Counted from the stretch's first letter, positions 37,118 through 46,476 are shown. The stretch is DNA of 64,000 nucleotides from Bacteroides luhongzhouii (GCF_009193295.2 NZ_CP059973.1:682001-746000), one strand, 5' to 3'. Translations and numbers: made by a program. The notes: generated by a model not told the origin, from the sequence alone.

Positions 37118-38665
37118 TTATCTCCTATAAGTTTTCCTAGTGCAAGTATTTACGATCTTAAAAGCATGTAACAGGCATCTTCTCCGACACGCTTCTTCCT
37201 CCTCGTCAGGTCTTCGTCCGTCCCAACGAAGATTAGAGTCAGGATTTTCACCTCCGCCACCGGAGGCAATCGGTACAGGCTGGCCACCGATGAGTGCATC
37301 GGCAACGGCAAAAATCATATTGCGGATTGACGGTACTGCCAGTTGGCTGAGCAAAGTATCCAGTTCGGATTCTAGTTCTTGGTTGATCTCTGAAAGGGAT
37401 TGGTTCTCTCTTTTCAGCCGGTAGAACTCGCCGTAATCCGCCAGAACATTGCGCTGGGCTGCTTTGACCTGTTGTTCCGCATCATTCTTATATAAAGATT
37501 CTATCTTGCGGACAATCTCGGTGAACTGTTTGACGATGTGCCGGTTCTGCCGTTCGACCCACTTGTCCGTACCGAACAAGGGAACTTTTTCAGTAATTCT
37601 CGGTGGCGTGAAATCGACTTTATGGTTTCGGAATGGCTGGACAACCGAACGCGCCTTTATCGCATCATTGGTAAGCCGTTCCAGTTCCTGCTCCTTTTCG
37701 TTGAGCTTGTCGGCTTTGTCTTCGAGTTTGGCCTGATACTCGGCAATGAGTTTCCCTATATTAGCTTTCTGCGCTTCATACCTGTCGAGGGTTATCCTGC
37801 CGGAAGCCAGTTCCTTTTCCGCATCTTCAAGCTGGCGGCTGTAACTGAAAATCTTTGATTCCAAATGAAGCATCATGGTCTGAAGCCCCTTGACCGCTTT
37901 CTCTGCCTGTTTCGCCTCTTTGGTCAGTTTGCGGATATACTCGCGCTTGTGGAGGTGCTGCACATTGTGCCCGCCAATACTGTCGCCACGTTCAAGACCG
38001 TATTTACTGCCGACATCTTCATATAAGGAGGTGTGCATCTCTTTCAATATACGTCCGTATTCAAATCGGTCTTTCCCGAACTTCGCCGACCACATGACAC
38101 ATTCGCGTTCGCTTTTGGCTCGTTGTCCGACAGGAACGATCAAGGCATGGATATGGGGGCTGCTCTCATCAAGATGAACCTGGAAACCGATTATGTTTTC
38201 CTGTCCGTATCGTTTGGCGCACCAATCATAGATATCTTTTGCCCATTGTTCAATTTCCGGACATCGCTGGAGATGGCTGTTGTCTGCACCCTTGTCCAGA
38301 TTTACGGTTGGGGTTCCAAATGCCATCTCAAGTGTACGGTCATGATTGCCTCCGAAGATAAACTTCGCACAACAGTTTGGTTGAATTTTGCTGTCCGGCT
38401 TAAAAGGTTTCCAGCCCAGCTCAGTCAACCGCTCCTGCAAACGGACTTCAAGCGATTTCTCTTGATAGCCCAACGGATGAACTTTCCCATCGGGCCCAAT
38501 CTCGAAATTCAGTTTCATTCGGGTCTTGTCATAGTGATTGGTCGGATCCTGATTCTTTCTGTCAATCTTGTCGTCATTCCAATGCCTTTCGTTTTCATTC
38601 GCCTCTGTTGTGCCGAATGACTTCCCGGCTTCAACATGCATGGCCTGTTTAATATCTGTATTCAT
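37118..38665 (-). CDS. MobV/Pre-type relaxase
   Basis: The protein has 515 residues. The relaxase motif FQVHLDESSPHIHALIVPV near residue 155 has the HxDExxPHxH pattern of the MobV family. A long coiled-coil region follows (about residues 250-430). Relaxases nick oriT and lead the single strand into a recipient. No type IV secretion genes are present, so mobilization would rely on a co-resident conjugative element. The 150 bp upstream is the likely oriT. Confidence 0.92.
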   Translation of the reverse strand: MNTDIKQAMHVEAGKSFGTTEANENERHWNDDKIDRKNQDPTNHYDKTRMKLNFEIGPDGKVHPLGYQEKSLEVRLQERLTELGWKPFKPDSKIQPNCCAKFIFGGNHDRTLEMAFGTPTVNLDKGADNSHLQRCPEIEQWAKDIYDWCAKRYGQENIIGFQVHLDESSPHIHALIVPVGQRAKSERECVMWSAKFGKDRFEYGRILKEMHTSLYEDVGSKYGLERGDSIGGHNVQHLHKREYIRKLTKEAKQAEKAVKGLQTMMLHLESKIFSYSRQLEDAEKELASGRITLDRYEAQKANIGKLIAEYQAKLEDKADKLNEKEQELERLTNDAIKARSVVQPFRNHKVDFTPPRITEKVPLFGTDKWVERQNRHIVKQFTEIVRKIESLYKNDAEQQVKAAQRNVLADYGEFYRLKRENQSLSEINQELESELDTLLSQLAVPSIRNMIFAVADALIGGQPVPIASGGGGENPDSNLRWDGRRPDEEEEACRRRCLLHAFKIVNTCTRKTYRR

Positions 38666-38756
38666 ATATGGTATTCTTTTGATAAATGATTAATATTTGA
38701 GCTTGCTCTTGTGCCAGTCCGCTCTGCTGAACAATGACCGGATTTTATTGCCGCCA
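38666..38756. other. Candidate oriT region
   Basis: The gap between relaxase and primase genes contains a short inverted repeat TTGCC/GGCAA (38748-38752, 38757-38761). No gene is present. Its place just upstream of the relaxase gene is typical of oriT in mobilizable Bacteroides elements, but no nic site can be assigned by eye. Confidence 0.4.
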
Positions 38757-38787
38757 GGCAAAAAGTCCTTATTGTGTTAAGGACTTT
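38757..38787 (-). terminator. Terminator after the toprim/zinc-finger gene
   Basis: AAAGTCCTTA (38762-38771) pairs with TAAGGACTTT (38778-38787). On the minus strand the hairpin is followed by TT and TGCC. It separates replication genes from the relaxase. Confidence 0.75.
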
Positions 38788-38815
38788 CTATAAATCCACG
38801 GAACAAGTTCCTTTA

Positions 38816-39844
38816 CTATTCAATAAGTTCCAGATCTAGTTCATCAATGAGCAACTGCAATGCTGGATTACGTTGTATCATCTGGTGGAGTATCTGCCTC
38901 TTTGATGGTGAATACAGAAAGAAGTCTGCAATGTCCAATCCTTGGCTGCGTTGCTCTTCATCGGATGTACATTCCAAGACATTGGACACAACAACCCGTT
39001 TGCATATTCCAGACAACAAAGCAGACTTTTCTTTCCATTGTTCGGTTGCTCCTAAATCAGGGATGAGAGTAACCTCTCTGCCTTTGAGAACCTGCATAGC
39101 TTCACTATTGAAACAACCGTTCTTTCCACCTGTTGCCAGCCATATATAATCGGGGATAAAATGGCTCATTACAACAGCGGTCTTTTCACTTTCCACCAGC
39201 ATTACTGGAGACGATGAGTTTATAAGAAGATGTTCTCCAAACAGGCACTGCTTCAAATGAAAATCCTGCAACTTCAACTCAGAATGTGCCCAGCTGACAA
39301 AAGCCTGAGGCTCTTTAACCCGATGGCCAGTTTCGGCGTTATAGCACATTACCTTGCCGGTTCTTACCTGTCCATTTATATCTATCTGCCAGAAAACTGC
39401 TGCGCCTCCCCATTTTGAAGATGTTCCTATGCGATACATTTCAAACAATCTGCTTGTCTCATTTTCACCAAATACATGACAGAAATACTGATATAAGGGG
39501 TTGATTGAATAATGAGACAGACTCCTTAACACATAAGATGATGGAATATACGAAGGAACAATACAAGACGGAGTTTTTTCTGCCGTCTTATAAGGGGCAG
39601 AAAGAAGAGACTTGCAGTTTCCCTCATCCATTTCCAACACATCAGGATTATCCTTGAAGTATTCCTTAGGTGTATAGTGGTAGCCACAACTGTTTTCATG
39701 ATCACACTTGCCGACATTACCGGGAAAGCTAATGCTGCCTTGTTCATCAATATACCTGACAAAACACCAGCTTTTACCACAGTTCGGACAAGTAGTCTTG
39801 CTTCCAGGGCGGTATTTCTGTAAATGGAATCTGTATTCACTCAT
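38816..39844 (-). CDS. Primase-like protein with zinc finger and toprim domain
   Basis: The protein has 342 residues. The N-terminal zinc-binding region has TCPNCGKSWC then KCDHENSCGYH (about residues 18-60). A toprim-like domain follows (VMLVESEKTAVVMSHF, EVTLIPDLGATEQW). I think this is the DUF6371 group found with DUF3987 proteins. It probably acts in replication of the excised element. It overlaps the DUF3987 gene by 8 bp, which shows coupling. Confidence 0.8.
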   Translation of the reverse strand: MSEYRFHLQKYRPGSKTTCPNCGKSWCFVRYIDEQGSISFPGNVGKCDHENSCGYHYTPKEYFKDNPDVLEMDEGNCKSLLSAPYKTAEKTPSCIVPSYIPSSYVLRSLSHYSINPLYQYFCHVFGENETSRLFEMYRIGTSSKWGGAAVFWQIDINGQVRTGKVMCYNAETGHRVKEPQAFVSWAHSELKLQDFHLKQCLFGEHLLINSSSPVMLVESEKTAVVMSHFIPDYIWLATGGKNGCFNSEAMQVLKGREVTLIPDLGATEQWKEKSALLSGICKRVVVSNVLECTSDEEQRSQGLDIADFFLYSPSKRQILHQMIQRNPALQLLIDELDLELIE

Positions 39845-41336
39845 GGTCCTCTGATTTTAGTGTGGTTGCACTCTGCACTTTTGCACTTTGAGATGATTGC
39901 ACGGTATCTTGACAAGATGAAAGTGCAATAGTGCAAGGTGCATCAGTATTTTCTGTCATAAGTTTGCGATAGACTCCATGCTGAAGCTTTTCTATAAGAG
40001 GGTGCTTAAGCCGGCATAATTGGTCAAGCGCATAATAGACGGTACGTCGGGACATATCAACTTTTCTACCGGCAATAACAGCATCCCCGGAAGTAAATCT
40101 CTCTCCTAGCAGGGAGAGCCAGGCTTCTTTCGTTTCGCCAATACTGTTTATGACAATGGTTTCCTGAATCCTCCTGTATGTTTCCTCATAATAATCAATC
40201 ATACGGATTGCCGATTCTACAGAGTCGCGCTCAATATATTGCATATCTCCACTATCAGTAGCCCATTTCATTACCTGAAACAACAGGGCAAGACGTGCTA
40301 CATGGCCGTTGAGTTTCATCTTGCGGCTTTCAACATCCGCATCATCCTCAATGGCATTTACAGCATCGATAATTCCATTGTACCATTCATAAAAGTATTC
40401 TTCCGCAGCGTCAGACATTGTAAGAATACGGGGATTGACCGTTGTACCCTTGTCATCAAGGATACAGGGGATGCTTAAGATTCTGTTGATTATTGTCCTC
40501 CATTGATTCATAATGTCAGGACGGGCTGTATTCCGTTCTTCCCGTCTCCATCCGGATATCTTCCTGTTTTTTGGATAGACAAATAGAAAACGGTCAAGCA
40601 ATCCGTTGGCAAGGAACTCTGCACGGAAGACTTCCTGCAGCATATTCGTCTGTACTGAACCGATGACATTTATACATGGATTCTTGATTAGAACAGGACG
40701 TGATTCTGATTTGCGGATAATCTTTAACGGCTGTCCGCTATAAGCTGTCAGCAGATCTTCAATGAGGTTGTTCTTGCTGTTGTACCTTTTGACGGAATTG
40801 AACAAAGCCAGGATTTCATCGACGACCAATGTTATCCCACGCTGATTATGCTGATGAATATTCATCATCGCCTCCGGGGTAGAGTCATAAATAACCGTAG
40901 TTACAAAATTCGGTTTCTTGAGCAGTTGTTCTTCCCCGTCACTTCCGTGCTTGCCTGCTGACATGGCTCTTTCATATTCGTCATATTCCTCGTTATATTT
41001 CTCATGCAACCGGTCATCATACTCATTAATCGGCTTATAGATAAAACCGAGGGGAGGAGTCTTTCCAAGCCCGGGACGTCCGACCAGCATCATATAAAGG
41101 GATGGGCAAGTTTTCCACTCGCCCTTTATACGGATATGACAAGAGTTGCCTATTGCAGTAGCAACGGCAGAAAGAACAATAGACGCAGTATATTCCACAT
41201 TGAAATTTTCGTACCTGGCAAGATTTAGAATAATCTCCTGTATCTTGTCCGGGAAGGCATCCAACGGAAGACCTGTTTCCGGAATGCCTTCCACTTCCGA
41301 ACGAAGCATGTTGGTCAAATGAATGGTATCAAACAT
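39837..41336 (-). CDS. DUF3987 replication ATPase
   Basis: The protein is about 500 residues from the ATG at 41334-41336 (MFDTIHLTNMLRSEV). Walker A GRPGLGKT lies near residue 85-92 and a Walker B-like region TLVVDEILALF near residue 150. A C-terminal winged-helix-like part follows (VDMSRRTVYYALDQLC). DUF3987 proteins are common in mobile elements and act like primase-associated helicases. The start overlaps the stop of the helix-turn-helix gene (ATGTTTGA). Confidence 0.85.
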   Translation of the reverse strand: MFDTIHLTNMLRSEVEGIPETGLPLDAFPDKIQEIILNLARYENFNVEYTASIVLSAVATAIGNSCHIRIKGEWKTCPSLYMMLVGRPGLGKTPPLGFIYKPINEYDDRLHEKYNEEYDEYERAMSAGKHGSDGEEQLLKKPNFVTTVIYDSTPEAMMNIHQHNQRGITLVVDEILALFNSVKRYNSKNNLIEDLLTAYSGQPLKIIRKSESRPVLIKNPCINVIGSVQTNMLQEVFRAEFLANGLLDRFLFVYPKNRKISGWRREERNTARPDIMNQWRTIINRILSIPCILDDKGTTVNPRILTMSDAAEEYFYEWYNGIIDAVNAIEDDADVESRKMKLNGHVARLALLFQVMKWATDSGDMQYIERDSVESAIRMIDYYEETYRRIQETIVINSIGETKEAWLSLLGERFTSGDAVIAGRKVDMSRRTVYYALDQLCRLKHPLIEKLQHGVYRKLMTENTDAPCTIALSSCQDTVQSSQSAKVQSATTLKSEDHE

Positions 41337-41661
41337 AGCCACCTCTTTCCTGTTTTGGAAGTTCATCGCCAATAGCGAAAGCTTCATAATGGAAACGACG
41401 CAGAAAGCGGTCCACGTCTTCCTGCGTGTACCAGTATTTATCACCTTCATGCGAGTAGCCGAGATAGCCGTTGTCTCGCAACTTTTTCAGATACTTTTCT
41501 TTGATGTGCAATTTCTCCATCAAAGACTTATTGTCATATAGACGGTGTCCGCCTTCATGAGCCGGAGGCGGCAGTTTCTCCTGTCTCTCAACTATGCTGA
41601 GGATCTTTTCAAGCAGTTCCCGGTCGCATAGTTTCTTTTCTCCATTTAATTTTTGAGCCAT
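41329..41661 (-). CDS. Excisionase-like helix-turn-helix protein
   Basis: The protein has 110 residues. A central winged-helix motif (LYDNKSLMEKLHIKEKYLKK, then KYWYTQEDVDRFL) is of the MerR/excisionase type common in Bacteroides mobile elements. It likely helps excision or regulates the downstream replication and mobilization genes. It is the first gene of an operon running to the terminator at 38757-38787. Confidence 0.82.
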   Translation of the reverse strand: MAQKLNGEKKLCDRELLEKILSIVERQEKLPPPAHEGGHRLYDNKSLMEKLHIKEKYLKKLRDNGYLGYSHEGDKYWYTQEDVDRFLRRFHYEAFAIGDELPKQERGGYV

Positions 41662-41890
41662 AGTTTATCATATTATGGCTTAACCTTCCTTATGCACACT
41701 CGGACTGTAAGCCGGGTTTACGTGCTATGATACGACTGTGCACATCGTACCAGAAGCACGGTGCAAAGGTTCAAACTCCTTAGGAATTTTGGTATTAGAA
41801 TGAATTAGATACTATGTTAGAGGTCGTGTTAGAGTTGTATATAACACGGAGGTGATGAATTTATAACCTGCTGCTTATCAAACAAAAAAA

Positions 41891-41910
41891 GAGTAGCATA
41901 TTGGCTACTC
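41891..41910 (-). terminator. Terminator at the end of the membrane-protein gene
   Basis: GAGTAGC (41891-41897) pairs with GCTACTC (41904-41910). On the minus strand a T run follows. It overlaps the stop codon at 41905-41907. The rest of 41662-41890 holds no gene. Confidence 0.7.
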
Positions 41911-42582
41911 AAATAATTTGTCAATTTTCTCGGAGCCTGTAGGCGCAGCTTTGTTTTTTCTTGAATGCCTTGATTGAGTCAGATCTTTCATGTTAAATAA
42001 CTTATCTAATTCAGTGCCTGGAAATAGTTCCACTCTGCCTGGCATCCAGAACAGCTTATCATCATACTTGGTTTTTTCAGGATAATCTTCGCAATAGATA
42101 CGTCCACACATATACGCAAAAAGAACTTTGTTCAAAGTCCACTCATAATGGTCACCATCGGCAACGATATATCCCTCCTCAATCGCTTTGGCAAAGATTC
42201 TTCTTGCTACTTCAGTATCAAGCCGAGACGGTAATGTCACTTTATGGTGGTCTGGAACCATATCTTCTTGCACAGATTCAGTTTCAGCGATTTTCTTTCC
42301 CTTAATTCGCTTCTTTTGATATAAGTCCTCTGCTGCATATATCAACGTTATTGCACATCCGATAGCGGTACTGATTCCCACAATGACAGCCGTACCGGTT
42401 TCTGTTCCCCAAGATGGACGAAGCACCCCTAAGCCAAGAAGGATGAGGATACCGATAATGGTAGTGAGTCCCACACCCCAGAACACCTTACGGCTGTTTA
42501 ACTTGTATATATAGGTTACAGCCAGTACAATAAGGAATCCTGCTATCAGGATACATGCAACTCGAAATGGCAATGATATCAT
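41905..42582 (-). CDS. Membrane protein of the mobile element (unknown)
   Basis: The protein has 225 residues with three N-terminal membrane segments (ISLPFRVACILIAGFLIVLA, about residues 34-54, and TAVIVGISTAIGCAITLIYA). A soluble C-terminal domain follows. I do not recognise the function. It lies 23 bp after the integrase gene and is a usual neighbour of integrases in Bacteroides elements in my memory. Confidence 0.75.
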   Translation of the reverse strand: MISLPFRVACILIAGFLIVLAVTYIYKLNSRKVFWGVGLTTIIGILILLGLGVLRPSWGTETGTAVIVGISTAIGCAITLIYAAEDLYQKKRIKGKKIAETESVQEDMVPDHHKVTLPSRLDTEVARRIFAKAIEEGYIVADGDHYEWTLNKVLFAYMCGRIYCEDYPEKTKYDDKLFWMPGRVELFPGTELDKLFNMKDLTQSRHSRKNKAAPTGSEKIDKLFE

Positions 42583-42605
42583 GTTTCTTTATCTTTTCAC
42601 AGTGA

Positions 42606-43961
42606 TTATATAGTCAAGTTAATTAATTCTCCGCTTAGTTTTGCTACCTCCGCCGACAGCGTTTCCGGCAGGAAACGGGCATAAACCTTCTCTGTAATAT
42701 CCGTGCTGCTATGTCCGAGCAGACGGCTGACTACCGACATGGAAAGCCCCTTGTTCAGCGCAAAGACAGCAAACGAATGCCGGACAGCGTGCATCGAGAG
42801 ACTGAACGGAAGGCCGATCTGTTCACCGACAACGGCCAGCGACTGATTGATACATTTCGTGGCATTGTTGCGGGCTTTGTACAGTGCTTCCGCATCATCC
42901 AGATCCAAAGTCTCTTTTACAAGATTGAACACATATCGGCATCCCTCACGTTTTTCTCGCCATTGCTGTAATATATGTAATGCCGGTTCAGTAAGCGGTA
43001 TGACATGCCGTTTGTTTGTCTTTATCATAATCTTCCGCAACTCTTTCCTCGCGAAGTCAATATGTTTCCATTGCAGGGTCATCACATCCACCACACGGAG
43101 TCCGCAGGCGTGGAACGCAAAGAAGAACATCTCCAAAAATTCTTTTCTGCGTGGTTCAGTGCAGGTCTTGTAATAATCAAGCAATGCCGCCATCTGTGCC
43201 TTACTAAGACTTTTACCATCAAACTCTACCTCTTCTTCAGAAAGCGATACCTTTGTTACAATGCGCATATCCTGAATCCGTGCATTGACGGCAGGCTCCA
43301 TCATCCCCATTTCACAGGCGTATGCACATGCTTTTAATATCGGAGTAAGAGAATGGTTGATAGTGGCATCACTGTTCTTCTTAATTTCCCTGCGCCACGA
43401 TATATAACTATCTAACAGCTCCGGAGTCATATCGCCTACATAGATGCAGTCAAGACGATAGGTTCCCTGTTTGGTCGCTCTTAGAAAAGTCTGGAATATA
43501 TTCATGCAACTCTTGCCGTTCTCGTATCGGCTTCTCCCGATTCTATTCCTTGAATAATCGGAAGCGAGGCGTTCCAATGTGAACTCCACAAAATCTTTTC
43601 CCTGGTCTCGTCGGGCAAGAGGCTTGTCAGCAAGAAAACCGGATACAATATCCACCGTTATCTGATTCGGATGCTTTTCGTTGTACTCCGCAAGCAGACT
43701 GTCAATCCGTTCAACACGAGCCAATAGAAGTTGATTCAACCGTTTGGCCTCATTGCCATAACTTGCACGAATCTCACCCCGTCCCTGATTTCCGTTCTGA
43801 TTCCAATCTGCAACTTTAACAAAGATATTTGTAGTCTTACGAATTATTTGCCTGTTCCAAGTATATTCCAACTCAACAGGATAGGCTTTATCTTTATCAA
43901 CCTCCTTTGGTGTACGAAGTCGATATTTGCCCAACGGATATAATCTTTTCGGTCTTCCCAT
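42606..43961 (-). CDS. Tyrosine integrase of the mobile element
   Basis: The protein has 451 residues from the ATG at 43959-43961 (MGRPKRLYPLGKYRL), preceded by a strong AGGAGG. It has an arm-binding N-terminal region, a core-binding domain (about 110-210) and a catalytic domain with HACGLRVVDVM (R), HAVRHSFAVFAL (HxxR), LGHSSTDITEKVYARF (H and Y). It should carry out the insertion at the DUF2795 gene and excision. The right attachment site is 210 bp upstream. Confidence 0.93.
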   Translation of the reverse strand: MGRPKRLYPLGKYRLRTPKEVDKDKAYPVELEYTWNRQIIRKTTNIFVKVADWNQNGNQGRGEIRASYGNEAKRLNQLLLARVERIDSLLAEYNEKHPNQITVDIVSGFLADKPLARRDQGKDFVEFTLERLASDYSRNRIGRSRYENGKSCMNIFQTFLRATKQGTYRLDCIYVGDMTPELLDSYISWRREIKKNSDATINHSLTPILKACAYACEMGMMEPAVNARIQDMRIVTKVSLSEEEVEFDGKSLSKAQMAALLDYYKTCTEPRRKEFLEMFFFAFHACGLRVVDVMTLQWKHIDFARKELRKIMIKTNKRHVIPLTEPALHILQQWREKREGCRYVFNLVKETLDLDDAEALYKARNNATKCINQSLAVVGEQIGLPFSLSMHAVRHSFAVFALNKGLSMSVVSRLLGHSSTDITEKVYARFLPETLSAEVAKLSGELINLTI

Positions 43962-44016
43962 AGTTTTCCTCCTTTTAGTGATATTCCTGAGGAGAAACAA
44001 AGATATGGAATTTTAG

Positions 44017-44109
44017 ACAAACAAACTCCGATTTTGGAAGAAAAAGCCGCAATTTAGACAAACAAACCACACCATTTGAGGCAATAAAACACCAACGCGA
44101 CAAACAAAT
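44017..44109. repeat. Right-end ACAAACAAA repeats (putative integrase arm sites)
   Basis: ACAAACAAA(C/T) occurs at 44017-44026, 44058-44067 and 44100-44109, with start-to-start steps of 41 and 42 bp, close to four helical turns. The first two are preceded by TTTAG. Two more copies lie at the other end of the element (30716 and 30769). All are in the same orientation. Confidence 0.7.
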
Positions 44110-44160
44110 TATTTTTGCTTATCGCGTTGATATTTAATTATTTAACCTATTTCAAATCTC

Positions 44161-44382
44161 TTAATACTCCTCCTCATTAAAGAAGAAATCCTCCTTACTA
44201 GGATAATCCGGCCAAATATCTTCGATACTCTCATAGATTTCGCCCTCATCTTCCATCTCTTGGAGGTTCTCAATAACTTCAAGAGGAGCACCCGAACGCA
44301 TGGCATAATCAATCAATTCATCCTTGGTTGCCGGCCAGGGAGCATCTTCAAGTTTTGATGCTAGTTCCAATGTCCAATACAT
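44161..44382 (-). CDS. DUF2795 protein; insertion target of the mobile element
   Basis: The protein has 73 residues, acidic, and follows the DUF2795 pattern (LASKLEDAPWPATKDELIDY, RSGAPLEVIENLQEM). The function is unknown. Its last codons (after the 14-bp repeat at 44171-44184) come from the mobile element: the gene now ends NEEEY-TAA. The displaced old end at 30641-30664 reads NEEGY-TGA. The insertion therefore changes one residue and keeps the gene intact. Confidence 0.88.
   Translation of the reverse strand: MYWTLELASKLEDAPWPATKDELIDYAMRSGAPLEVIENLQEMEDEGEIYESIEDIWPDYPSKEDFFFNEEEY
44171..44184. repeat. Right attachment-site repeat
   Basis: TCCTCATTAAAGAA is identical to 30651-30664 and lies inside the 3' end of the DUF2795 gene. 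Confidence 0.85.
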
Positions 44383-44455
44383 AATCTTGAGTATTTTAAA
44401 TGAATACTAAATTTGTCTCGTTTTCTATTTTTCGGCAAAAGTATAATAAAATCTA

Positions 44456-45019
44456 TCATTTCCAACTATTATCCCAAAATATTTCATTATTTTGTTCATC
44501 AAAATTAATTTTTCGGGATAATACAAACAAATAATCTGATAATCTGTTGACAAATGCTAATACTTCGGGAGATATTGTACAAGTTTCGGACAAAGCCAAA
44601 ATGCGTCTTTCAGCTCTCCGGCAAATAGTACGACAAACATGGCAAACGGCTGCTCCACGACTTCCGCCGGGAATGATGAAAGCACAAAGTTCGGGCAATT
44701 GCTCGTCCAGCTTATCAATCTCCCTCTCGATACTTTCCACGTGTTCGGAGGTAATGATACTGGCCGGTTTCAATTGTGTTTTCTCCAGGTCAGTGGCCAG
44801 GTGTGAACCGATGGCGAATAACTTATGCTGAATACCCAAGATAAAATTTCGGTCGGACTCCTCTTGCAGATATGTGTGCAGCCATCCCAGGTGAGAATTT
44901 AATTCATCCACCGTTCCGTAAGCTTCCAGACGGATATGAGTCTTTGGAACACGACTTCCGCCGACAAGACTGGTAGTTCCTTTGTCTCCGGTCTTTGTAT
45001 ATACAAGGCTCTTTTTCAT
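44456..45019 (-). CDS. ATP:cob(I)alamin adenosyltransferase (PduO type)
   Basis: The protein has 187 residues from the ATG at 45017-45019. The family motifs are [19 protein letters not shown] at the start and the C-terminal [11 protein letters not shown] with [14 protein letters not shown]. It makes adenosylcobalamin, the cofactor of methylmalonyl-CoA mutase in Bacteroides propionate formation. The frame is open 13 codons upstream but the chosen ATG fits the family. Confidence 0.93.
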   Translation of the reverse strand: MKKSLVYTKTGDKGTTSLVGGSRVPKTHIRLEAYGTVDELNSHLGWLHTYLQEESDRNFILGIQHKLFAIGSHLATDLEKTQLKPASIITSEHVESIEREIDKLDEQLPELCAFIIPGGSRGAAVCHVCRTICRRAERRILALSETCTISPEVLAFVNRLSDYLFVLSRKINFDEQNNEIFWDNSWK

Positions 45020-45064
45020 AATTTTCTTTTTTACTATTATTATAAGGTAAACGTACAAAGGTTC

Positions 45065-45703
45065 TTAGAAGTTGATGATATACTGCTGTTTTATCTTCGT
45101 TTTATCAAAAAATAGTAAACCGACGTCATACAGGTCGAAGGTTATGCCGACCCTTTCGTCAGCCAGCCACTTTTTCCAAAGCGCTTTCATCTCTTTGGAA
45201 TAGCAGATTCCATGAATAACAAATACACTTTTAAGGGTAGTACGGCATACGCAAATCCGAAAGACCTCTTCCAGTAAGTCCGGATTACGGTAATCGTTCA
45301 GATACAGAAAATCGACTGAAGTATCCGCATCCAGAAACAGTTCCGACAAGTCGGAAGCAAAGAGATAGGAAGCTGATGGTTTAGCGGACTGCAGATACAG
45401 GGCTGTCGCGGTAGGACGCCCAACCTCAATAATCGTATCAGGCTGCACTCTATTTACCAACCGGAACAAAAAACGGTTTACCTTTTGAGAACCTTTGGTC
45501 CACCCACGCTCTCTTATCATCTTTTTTTGTTCCTCTTTCAAGGAAGAATAAGCATAATATGGCATCTTTTCATAAATCACATCGGTAATCAGACTGAAAG
45601 CAAATGGGGAATGGACACCATATCCGCAACGATGACGGAAGCGGGAAAGCCAGATAAAAGGTCTTTTTATACAGAGTAGAAGATTCATAAAATAATCGTT
45701 CAT
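45065..45703 (-). CDS. Methyltransferase-like protein (unknown)
   Basis: The protein has 212 residues. DTIIEVGRPTATALYL near residue 100 resembles a class I SAM-binding motif but lacks the usual glycine pattern, so activity is uncertain. YGVHSPFAFSLITDVIYEK near residue 30 is a conserved-looking block. It lies 46 bp upstream of the adenosyltransferase gene on the same strand and is probably co-transcribed with it. Confidence 0.6.
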   Translation of the reverse strand: MNDYFMNLLLCIKRPFIWLSRFRHRCGYGVHSPFAFSLITDVIYEKMPYYAYSSLKEEQKKMIRERGWTKGSQKVNRFLFRLVNRVQPDTIIEVGRPTATALYLQSAKPSASYLFASDLSELFLDADTSVDFLYLNDYRNPDLLEEVFRICVCRTTLKSVFVIHGICYSKEMKALWKKWLADERVGITFDLYDVGLLFFDKTKIKQQYIINF

Positions 45704-45742
45704 TTTTTATTCTCTTCGCAAAGATATATTTTTTTATTGAAA

Positions 45743-45773
45743 AAGGGTTGGTTCTTTGCAGGAACCAACCCTT
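45743..45773 (-). terminator. Terminator after tonB
   Basis: AAGGGTTGGTTC (45743-45754) pairs with GAACCAACCCTT (45762-45773). On the minus strand an AT-rich tract follows. Confidence 0.8.
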
Positions 45774-45792
45774 ATTCATTTATTCCAAGTTA

Positions 45793-46476
45793 CTACTGCA
45801 GTCTGAATGACACAGGTACAGTATATTTCACTCGAACTTTCTTACCATTTTGCACTCCGGGAGTCCATTTCGGCATAGAACTTATCACGCGGATAGCTTC
45901 TTTATCCAAATAAGGATCAACCCCTCGTACCACTTCAGGATTAGAAATCGTTCCGTCTCTATCTACTACAAACTGAACAATGACTTTTCCTTGTGAGCCT
46001 GTTTCTTGCGAAATCGTCGGATATTTGATATTGCTACCTAAATATTTCATTAAAGCAGCTGTACCTCCAGGAAACTCCGGCATGACTTCAACACTTACGT
46101 GAATAATGTCTTCAACTACCGTTTCTGTTTCTACCACTGGTGGTATCCAAATAACGTCATGAACTGCATTCATATCCTCTGACACTGTAGAAACGTTATC
46201 CGTCACCTCCATATTGTTTTCCACTATTTCGAACAATTCTGTTACCTTAGTTTCGGGAGGAGGAGGCGGTTCCAGTTTCTCTTCAGGGAATGTGATCGGA
46301 ACTAGCTCTGTTACAAAGATGGATTCATCATCTGGTGATAGTGCTGCAACCCTGACATCATGTTGTGTCCATTCGAACGAAACGAACATGAAGGCTAGCG
46401 CAACAACCAAACCCATCAACAACCAAGAACCCCGTTGATTCTCAATTGCAGCCTTTTTTGATTTCTTGGCTTCCAT
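45793..46476 (-). CDS. TonB-family energy transducer
   Basis: The protein has 227 residues. A basic N-terminus is followed by one membrane segment (about 20-37), a proline-rich stretch (EKLEPPPPPETKV), and a C-terminal TonB domain (about 140-227) with GKVIVQFVVDRDGTISNPEV. TonB couples the proton motive force to outer-membrane receptors. Bacteroides carry many TonBs; the receptor partner is not in this window. Confidence 0.9.
   Translation of the reverse strand: MEAKKSKKAAIENQRGSWLLMGLVVALAFMFVSFEWTQHDVRVAALSPDDESIFVTELVPITFPEEKLEPPPPPETKVTELFEIVENNMEVTDNVSTVSEDMNAVHDVIWIPPVVETETVVEDIIHVSVEVMPEFPGGTAALMKYLGSNIKYPTISQETGSQGKVIVQFVVDRDGTISNPEVVRGVDPYLDKEAIRVISSMPKWTPGVQNGKKVRVKYTVPVSFRLQ

Larger units (their letters stand above)
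30651..44184. mobile_element. Integrative mobilizable element carrying DpnII restriction and a PHP-ATPase
   Basis: The element spans 13.5 kb between 14-bp direct repeats TCCTCATTAAAGAA at 30651-30664 and 44171-44184. It has a tyrosine integrase next to its right end, a helix-turn-helix protein, replication-type ATPase and toprim proteins, and a MobV relaxase. No conjugation (tra) genes are present, so it needs a helper to transfer. ACAAACAAA repeats occur inside both ends. Cargo between relaxase and left end: a DpnII-type restriction operon, an XRE gene with an unknown partner, and a PHP-domain ATPase with a small partner. The plan resembles NBU-type Bacteroides elements. Confidence 0.9.

Noticed and set aside
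37118..44000. Full conjugative transposon
   Set aside because: A relaxase and integrase are present but no tra or coupling genes; the size and content fit a mobilizable element.
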